NCBI GenBank assembly: GCA_046482735.1
Contig: JAWOEL010000091.1
Span: 1-6,877 of the forward strand
DNA from: JAQICB01 sp046482735
GTDB lineage: Bacteria; Bacteroidota; Bacteroidia; Bacteroidales; UBA1715
Direction of reading: 5' to 3'
DNA: 6,877 nt
The notes under the pieces are model-generated. The model had not been told where the DNA came from. It was given only the letters and a program-made list of their open reading frames with translations, and ran no database searches. Positions 4,401 through 6,877 of this stretch are shown here, in pieces. Positions within the stretch are counted from its first letter, which is position 1. Every line of letters begins with the position of its first letter. A program made the position numbers and the translations under genes.

Positions 4401-6877
4401 GGATTTGCAGAATACGACACATCACCATCTCCAAAATTCCAATAATATGTTTCTGCATTAAATGTATTGTTTGTAATACTCAACTCCATAGGAGCACATA
4501 AGGTTGTAGAAGATGTTGAGAAATCCGCAATCGGACTGGCATAAACCGTCAATTGTTCTTCGGCTGTAGCTTCACAGCCTTCTTTTGTGCGAACTAAAAC
4601 AGAAGCTGTATACTCTTTATCAACAACATCCTGATTTATATATGTATGACGTATACTTGAACTTGCATACGTGGTTTCGCCATCGCCAAAATCCCAAAAA
4701 TAAGACTGTGCCCCCGATTCTGTCGTAAGTGTAATTTCTGCCGGACTACACGAAGCAGACTTATCAAGAGTAACAGATATTTCAGGAATCGGATATACCG
4801 TAATTAATCGTTCGAGCGTATCAGTACACCCGTCAATTGAGGTTACAATAAGCTTAACGGTATATAAGGCTGCATTTTCCTGTGTATTAACATAGGTGTG
4901 CGTTGGATTTTCCGCAACAGAAGTTGAACCGTCACCAAAATCCCATAAATAGTCATACCCATTTATTGAATTATTTTGAAAAGAAATCTCATCTTCACTA
5001 CACACTGTGGTGTGAGAAGGCGTAAAATCTGCCTGTGTTAACGGTTTTACCGTCACACTTTTCCGAACAGTATCGGAACAACCATATGTTGACACTGCCA
5101 CATATTCTATTTCGAAATCTGTAGGCGTAAAATTAGTATGAGAATATACATGATTAGGATGTGCTTGAGTCGAAAACATATTGTCGCCAAAATCCCAATA
5201 ATGACCATGAGCTCCGACAGATTGATTGGTAAAAGAAACCAGTAACGGACTACACCCCGAAACAGGGTTTGGAGTAAAATCAGCATGAATATTCGGATAC
5301 ACATCAATTTCCTGTTCTAATGTATCGAGACAGCCACTCGGACTTACGACAGCCAATTGTAAATTATAAGTTTGCGTGTTTTCTGTAAGATTTTCATAGG
5401 TATGCTCAACAATGGCAGACGCTTCAGCGGACGTATTTCCATCACCGAAATCCCATTGATAATCAGCAACATTATATGAATTGTTTTCTATTGACAGTAA
5501 TTCCGGGGCACACATGTGAGAATACGGTACCGAAAAATCAGCAATCGGACTGGCAAAGACCGTTATTGTCTCTGTCGTTTCTGCAATACAGCCAAAATTA
5601 TCGGTAACAATAACATTCACCTCAAACTGTTCATCTGTCAGTCCCGGATTTTGAAACGTATGGTGCATACTATTTGAACCATTCGTAGACGTCCCGTCAC
5701 CAAAATCCCAGTAATAAGTTTGTCCGCCCGATTCCGTTTCAAAATTAATAGTTGCGGGATGACATGCAGCATCAGTATTTAATGTTACCGGAAACACCGG
5801 ATCAGGATATACCGTAATAAATTGAGTAACCGAATCAATACATGATTGTGATGACCATACGGTGAGCGTTACCGGATAAAATACCGCCGTTCCGGTAGTG
5901 TTTTCAAAAACATGACTTGGATTTTGAGCGACCGATTGAGTACCATCACCAAAATCCCATTGATATTGCACAGCATTCTGAGATTCATTAGTAAACACAA
6001 TCTCCTCTCCACTACAAATTTTACGATCAGAAACAGAATAGTCTGCCCGGGATTCGGGATACACCCTTATTTCAGAAAACACCGAATCGCGACAGCCATA
6101 AGACGAACGAGCACGTAGGGCTAAGGTATATTCAGCAATAGCAGAGGTGCTATTCGTATAAATATGAGTAGGATTTTTTGCCGTAGACGATGTGCCATCA
6201 CCAAAATCCCATTGATACAAAACATTCGATTCTACAGGAATATTCGGTGTTACCGATAATGGTGTACAGCCTTGCTCATAAACCGGAGTAACAACCGGTA
6301 AAGGATGAGGTGTTACCGTTTTTGCAAGTGTATTGGAACAAGTTGCGGTAGAAACAGTCAAAGAAACATCGACCGGATCAGTTGTTGAATAAGTAGTTGT
6401 GGGATTCTGTTCCGATGAAACAAAACCATTCCCCATATCCCAACTCCAATCTACAATTACATCATTTTGCACAAAAGATTCATCCTCAAATTCAATAGGA
6501 TTATCAACACAAATAGGATCGACCGAAAATTGAGCAACCGGCATAGGCAAAACCTCCACCGGTTTTGTTACCGTATTTTCACAACCTTCCGGACTGGTAA
6601 CTGTTAAAGAAACATCAAATGTGCCGGCATGAGAATATGATACCCCGCCCGGATTTTCTTCATTACTTGCCGTTCCGTTATTAAATACCCAATACCAAGA
6701 ATTTGAAGAAGACGAAAGATCCGTGAAAGACATATCTTCACCAAAACAAGTTTGAGAGAAAGAAAAATCAGCAACAGGATCTTCAGAAATAACAATATCT
6801 TGCGTAATAGAGGTTGTACATCCTTTATCCGATGTCACTTCAAGCGAAACAGTATACGTTCCGGGATTCTGATATAT
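1460..6877 (-). CDS. Giant multi-PKD surface protein with T9SS type B sorting domain (5' end off the window)
   Basis: The frame is open to the window edge and gives 1805 residues plus a stop. A GTG at 6836-6838 is not the start, because upstream codons continue a PKD repeat (NPGTYTVSLEVTS). Twenty complete PKD-like units follow. Their conserved tryptophans (usually WDFGDG) fall at visible residues 63, 146, 223, 307, 390, 475, 561, 645, 728, 813, 899, 983, 1066, 1151, 1237, 1322, 1406, 1491, 1571 and 1653. A type B sorting domain forms the last ~100 residues. PKD units are Ig-like beta-sandwiches common in surface adhesins. The sorting domain directs crossing of the outer membrane by the T9SS, and a PorP/SprF-like partner is encoded immediately downstream, as in sprB-sprF. 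No enzymatic domain is visible, so a structural or adhesive role (gliding, substrate or cell binding) is inferred. Signal peptide, any N-terminal binding domain and true length are unknown. Units 4-15 form a regular four-domain super-repeat, and units 1-17 carry two cysteines each. Confidence 0.95.
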   Translation of the reverse strand: MYQNPGTYTVSLEVTSDKGCTTSITQDIVISEDPVADFSFSQTCFGEDMSFTDLSSSSNSWYWVFNNGTASNEENPGGVSYSHAGTFDVSLTVTSPEGCENTVTKPVEVLPMPVAQFSVDPICVDNPIEFEDESFVQNDVIVDWSWDMGNGFVSSEQNPTTTYSTTDPVDVSLTVSTATCSNTLAKTVTPHPLPVVTPVYEQGCTPLSVTPNIPVESNVLYQWDFGDGTSSTAKNPTHIYTNSTSAIAEYTLALRARSSYGCRDSVFSEIRVYPESRADYSVSDRKICSGEEIVFTNESQNAVQYQWDFGDGTQSVAQNPSHVFENTTGTAVFYPVTLTVWSSQSCIDSVTQFITVYPDPVFPVTLNTDAACHPATINFETESGGQTYYWDFGDGTSTNGSNSMHHTFQNPGLTDEQFEVNVIVTDNFGCIAETTETITVFASPIADFSVPYSHMCAPELLSIENNSYNVADYQWDFGDGNTSAEASAIVEHTYENLTENTQTYNLQLAVVSPSGCLDTLEQEIDVYPNIHADFTPNPVSGCSPLLVSFTNQSVGAHGHYWDFGDNMFSTQAHPNHVYSHTNFTPTDFEIEYVAVSTYGCSDTVRKSVTVKPLTQADFTPSHTTVCSEDEISFQNNSINGYDYLWDFGDGSTSVAENPTHTYVNTQENAALYTVKLIVTSIDGCTDTLERLITVYPIPEISVTLDKSASCSPAEITLTTESGAQSYFWDFGDGETTYASSSIRHTYINQDVVDKEYTASVLVRTKEGCEATAEEQLTVYASPIADFSTSSTTLCAPMELSITNNTFNAETYYWNFGDGDVSYSANPTLSHIYENASDDEKQFDLQLTAESSNGCVDVAYENIVVYPTLDVSIESTELTGCSPLRVDFTNNSIGVDKHTWSFGDGKTSYDEAPAHVYFNDLFVPQEYTGKYSASSVFGCVDSTEFTIMVSPQTQASFTASDTEICNGETVEFTNTSVNGQEYTWLLPDGEIAHDEHLNYTFINETNTTVYEPIQLIVESEYGCVDSVVQIITIYPQPHGEIIPDTNQGCDPLQVTFNAPAGGMKYMWDLGDGVRINGSDNLTHTFVNQTIEDKTYPVELTITSNNGCVQTMNQEVTVFTSPKASFSMDTNIGCSPVTIHFENTTEDAVSYTWDFGDGDVREISDMQFDKTYSNTSAMEASHSITVTAVSENGCEHVADNSLSVFPEIQAHFTPDYEGNCTPLEVFFNNQTIGAYSYSWHFGDGNYSSNFNTKHVYLNNTQETINHTVFLVAKSPYNCIDTSEHVQIPVHPKPFANFDADIITECSPFETHIENQTEGATKYLWYVDEDLYNQGEHPEPFRFSNTSDTITNHMLKLSAINEFNCIDTSLQPIAVFPEVEAQFDSDNSGCSPFTVSFENLSENSSSYMWDFGNQKMSSVENPTTTFINDSTDIKEFTVTLTTTSTVGCHSSTTQDIIVYPSPKPNFMTSASYLRMPESTIGVENLTEGEWRYLWSFGDGAKSDEEQPAVHTYNSPGEYKVILKAYSPYCEDTSSHFIVIGGAQVYADYDSTFSGCVPLTVSFTNKSRNAEWYSWDFGDGSSHSSEENPTYTYTEPGTYIVELTAGNDEVQDVSRTHTVSVYENPVAEFEVAPEIAYLPNAVISTYNKSINGYDYTWYFGDGTSSDEFQASHEYFEEGLYDVALAVTSREGCYDSLMIEDAVQVLLKCKLLFPNVFTPVDVESDGYYNPEEPELTNNIFHPVSQNIIDYKLQIFNRWGEMVFESHELERGWNGFYKGKLSKSDVYIWRAQASCWGGKKINLKGNVTLLR
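1463..1768 (-). other. T9SS type B C-terminal sorting domain (CHU_C, gliding-motility-associated type)
   Basis: The last ~100 residues of the giant protein start KLLFPNVFTPVDVESDGYYNP and contain YKLQIFNRWGEMVFES, GWNGFYKGKLSKSDVYIWRA and the terminal GNVTLLR. These match, in order, the landmarks of the CHU_C family (FPNAFTPNGDG; IFNRWG..VFE; WDG...G.....G.Y.Y). This domain is the outer-membrane secretion signal of SprB-like cargo. It has two cysteines of its own, in KCKLL just before the domain and in SCWGG, which could pair with each other. It is complete to the stop codon. Confidence 0.93.
3005..4021 (-). repeat. Four-PKD super-repeat, copy 3 (units 12-15)
   Basis: This copy spans visible residues 953-1291 (339 residues), with spacing 83, 85, 86 and 85; the single extra residue lies between its D slot and unit 16. 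Slot hallmarks persist but are more diverged: A has ICNGETVEFTN and the altered core WLLPDG, B has GCDPLQVTF...GGMKYMWDLGDG and ends VFT, C starts SPKASFS, and D has NCTPLEVFFNNQTIGA. It is followed by units 16 and 17, which do not continue the period cleanly. Confidence 0.8.
4022..5035 (-). repeat. Four-PKD super-repeat, copy 2 (units 8-11)
   Basis: This copy spans visible residues 615-952, again 338 residues, with the same spacing of 83, 85, 86 and 84. Slot hallmarks match copy 1: A has VCSEDEISFQN, B has SCSPAEITL...GAQSYFWDFGDG and ends VYA, C starts SPIADFS and has LCAPMELSI, and D has GCSPLRVDFTNNSIGV. Each slot resembles its counterpart in copy 1 more than its neighbours in the same copy. 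Confidence 0.85.
5036..6049 (-). repeat. Four-PKD super-repeat, copy 1 (units 4-7)
   Basis: This copy spans visible residues 277-614, 338 residues in all. The slots in order are: A (ICSGEEIVFTN, without proline after the first Cys), B (ACHPATINF...GGQTYYWDFGDG, ending VFA), C (starts SPIADFS, then MCAPELLSI) and D (HADFTP...GCSPLLVSFTNQSVGA). Tryptophan spacing is 83, 85, 86 and 84 residues. The preceding unit 3 (GCTPLSV) looks like an isolated D slot and is also 84 residues from the A that follows it. Confidence 0.85.

Larger units (their letters stand above)
1772..6877 (-). repeat. Tandem array of 20 whole PKD domains plus one partial
   Basis: Each unit follows the plan (A)xF......C.P..V.F.N.S....Y.WDFGDG....NP.H.Y......Y.V.L.V.S..GC.D.....I.VYP. 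Tryptophan-to-tryptophan spacing runs from 77 to 86 residues. Units 1, 2 and 18-20 are the short canonical form with a tight turn before the F strand (PGTY, AGTF, EGLY). Units 3-17 have a longer turn with an N-T/S pattern (for example ENTTGTAVFYPV). The DNA under WDFGDG is similar between units: the 17-mer CCATCACCAAAATCCCA is identical on the plus strand at 2151-2167, 5943-5959 and 6195-6211. Elsewhere the units are well diverged, so the array is old. Confidence 0.95.

Noticed and set aside
1921..6691. A recurring plus-strand motif like CCATCACCAAAATCCCA about every 250 bases, considered as a CRISPR or regulatory repeat
   Set aside because: It is the reverse complement of codons for the PKD core WDFGDG, degenerate at wobble positions and always in frame. 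The spacing is the domain length.
6836..6838. GTG as the start codon of the giant protein
   Set aside because: It lies inside a PKD repeat (YTVSLEVTS) and the frame stays open to the window edge, so the real start is outside.

Overview
The window looks like a short piece of a Bacteroidota genome, possibly a whole metagenomic contig because genes run off both ends. The evidence is a giant PKD-repeat protein with a type IX secretion system (T9SS) type B C-terminal sorting domain, a PorP/SprF-family outer-membrane protein, and the start of a third exported protein of a Bacteroidota-specific type. All coding is on the minus strand. No RNA genes, mobile elements, CRISPR arrays or terminators were seen.

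In the direction of transcription (6877 down to 1) the layout is as follows. (i) 6877-1460 is the 3' 1805 codons of a surface protein made almost entirely of PKD domains: 20 whole units plus the tail of another, then a CHU_C/T9SS type B sorting domain. Its start lies outside the window. (ii) 1463-426 is a 345-residue PorP/SprF-like barrel protein whose ATG overlaps the giant gene's stop (ATGA). (iii) 414-223 is the N-terminus of a small exported protein, starting 11 bases after the PorP stop and cut off after 63 codons. (iv) 227-1 is an internal piece of an aldehyde dehydrogenase with no start. Pieces iii and iv meet abruptly near 225-228, each broken mid-gene. That suggests an assembly chimera or a deletion.

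The first two genes form the cargo/partner arrangement known from SprB-SprF of gliding Flavobacterium: a very large repetitive adhesin carrying a type B signal, followed by the PorP/SprF-like protein that such cargo needs for secretion and surface attachment. The likely role is cell-surface adhesion or motility. The specific ligand is unknown.

The most interesting structure is inside the giant protein. First, 12 consecutive PKD units form three tandem copies of a four-domain super-repeat. The conserved tryptophans are spaced 83-85-86-84 residues in each copy (the last spacing is 85 in the third), and all eight same-slot comparisons between neighbouring copies give exactly 338 residues. Second, each of units 1-17 has two cysteines. 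Cysteines are lost in units 18-20 in a pattern that fits disulfides between neighbouring domains, not within a domain, which would make the protein a covalently stapled rod.
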